Source: Virgibacillus doumboii
Lineage (GTDB): Bacteria > Bacillota > Bacilli > Bacillales > Amphibacillaceae
Length of the DNA: 64,000 bases
Reading direction: 5' to 3'
NCBI RefSeq assembly: GCF_902806455.1
Contig: NZ_CADCWQ010000002.1
Coordinates: forward strand, 555,232-619,231
Shown here: piece after piece, positions 63,549 through 64,000 of the stretch
How the letters are laid out: each line of letters opens with the position of its first letter
Position numbering within the stretch: position 1 is the first letter of the stretch
The notes under the pieces: generated by a model
What the model saw: only the letters and a program-made list of their open reading frames with translations
Databases searched by the model: none
Told to the model about the DNA's origin: nothing
Position numbers and translations under genes: made by a program

Positions 63549-63579
63549 GCGGGTGTAGTTTAGTGGTAAAACCTCAGCC
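63549..63579 (+). pseudogene. Duplicated 5' half of tRNA-Gly
   Basis: Thirty-one bases identical to the first 31 bases of the complete tRNA-Gly at 63701 (through ACCTCAGCC). The sequence then passes abruptly into an interspersed repeat. The anticodon and 3' half are missing. Confidence 0.95.
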
Positions 63580-63665
63580 ACGAGCAATACATCCACCGAA
63601 TAAGCTGCGAGTTGCGAGGAGTGCTGCTTCACTGAGCAATCTTGCAACACGACGAGCATTTGTTT
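63580..63665. repeat. CTTGCAACACGACGAGCA module inside the tRNA cluster
   Basis: CACCGAATAAGCTGCGAGTT, GCGAGGAGTGCTGCTTCACT and CTTGCAACACGACGAGCA (about 63641-63658) are nearly the same as 51275-51342. The copy sits exactly between the half and the complete tRNA-Gly. Confidence 0.9.
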
Positions 63666-63700
63666 CGTAAATAACATAAAAGAAATAAACTAATTATCAC

Positions 63701-63774
63701 GCGGGTGTAGTTTAGTGGTAAAACCTCAGCCTTCCAAGCTGATGTCGTGGGTTCGATTCCCATCACCCGCTCCA
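63701..63774 (+). tRNA. tRNA-Gly(TCC)
   Basis: Acceptor GCGGGTG/CACCCGC, loop CTTCCAA giving TCC, T loop GGTTCGATTCC, CCA encoded. Confidence 0.97.
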
Positions 63775-63790
63775 GTATTCTTATTAAGGT

Positions 63791-63864
<74 letters not shown>

Positions 63865-64000
63865 TTTTGCTCCTTGAAAACTGAACAAAACAACCAAACA
63901 GATGTCAGAGGTAAGAGGTCGGAAGTCAGATTACAGTAATCTGAATGAAGGCTTCGACCCTCGAATCAATTTTTAAAGCTAAGACAATGATATGGTTGAC
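63865..64000 (+). promoter_or_regulatory. rRNA-operon leader (processing region), incomplete
   Basis: GCTCCTTGAAAACTGAACAA followed by an A-rich stretch is the conserved leader seen ahead of Bacillales 16S (or in the spacer before 23S) rRNA. AGATTACAGTAATCT is a small hairpin. The window ends with GGTTGAC, before any rRNA gene sequence appears. Confidence 0.6.

Overview
The window is chromosomal DNA of a low-GC, endospore-forming Bacillaceae. The gene families and order suggest the Virgibacillus/Oceanobacillus/Lentibacillus side of the family; that placement is inference, not a database match. The strongest evidence is synteny with the Bacillus subtilis ydbR-ydcK block: cshA-ydbS-ydbT-ydcA-acpS-ydcC-alr-ndoAI-ndoA-rsbR-S-T-U-V-W-sigB-rsbX-tex-(katA)-ydcK runs from 41.9 to 62.0 kb, with a bifunctional NAD(P)HX repair gene and a catalase added. 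A spore-coat type YppG protein, strong AGGAGG ribosome sites and several TTG/GTG starts fit the same group.

Layout. 0-2 kb: tail of a sensor kinase, then typA and a 20-bp tandem array. 2.4-8.5 kb: three quinoprotein (PQQ-type) dehydrogenases, two sorbosone/glucose type and one alcohol-dehydrogenase type with a fused cytochrome c, interleaved with a YkvA-like and a YusW-like gene. 8.7-10.4 kb: arsB-arsC. 10.5-12.6 kb: a small membrane protein and an ABC exporter pair. 13.5-16.6 kb: thiolase, SDR and acyl-CoA dehydrogenase operon. 16.7-19.6 kb: a CapA-like lipoprotein followed by an AT-rich islet flanked by a duplication of the capA 3' end. 19.6-25.2 kb: PadR/DUF1129, PopT (DUF368), thioredoxin-like, methyltransferase and cadC-cadA. 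26.6-28 kb: an intact IS3-family element inside a repeat array. 28.4-31.3 kb: YkoGHI-like two-component system with a PepSY protein. 31.9-37.0 kb: phnDCEE with a 5'-nucleotidase. 37.5-41.7 kb: a glutaredoxin-like gene with a sigma-B type promoter, yppG, a broken hydrolase, DegV and an EamA transporter. 41.9-62 kb: the conserved block above, including EndoA/EndoAI and the complete general-stress module. 62.5-63.9 kb: twelve tRNA genes plus one duplicated half tRNA, leading to an rRNA-operon leader at the window edge.

How the parts act together. The stressosome pieces (RsbR, RsbS, RsbT), the PP2C phosphatases RsbU and RsbX and the RsbV/RsbW switch control SigB. I see a sigma-B type promoter overlapping the rsbU stop codon ahead of rsbV, and another ahead of the glutaredoxin-like gene. 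The phn operon imports phosphonate or phosphite. cadCA and arsBC give metal(loid) resistance.

The least explained content is intergenic. At least four families of interspersed repeats fill most gaps over 150 bp: the 20-bp array, CGGACAT/ATGTCCG motifs, AAAGTTCACAA arrays with a CTTGCAACACGACGAGCA module, and GGCTGGGACAAAA-bounded elements. One interrupts a tRNA-Gly duplication and one lies inside the sigB operon. These, the duplication-flanked islet behind capA, and a structured transcript candidate at 37.3 kb are the best places to look for undescribed biology.
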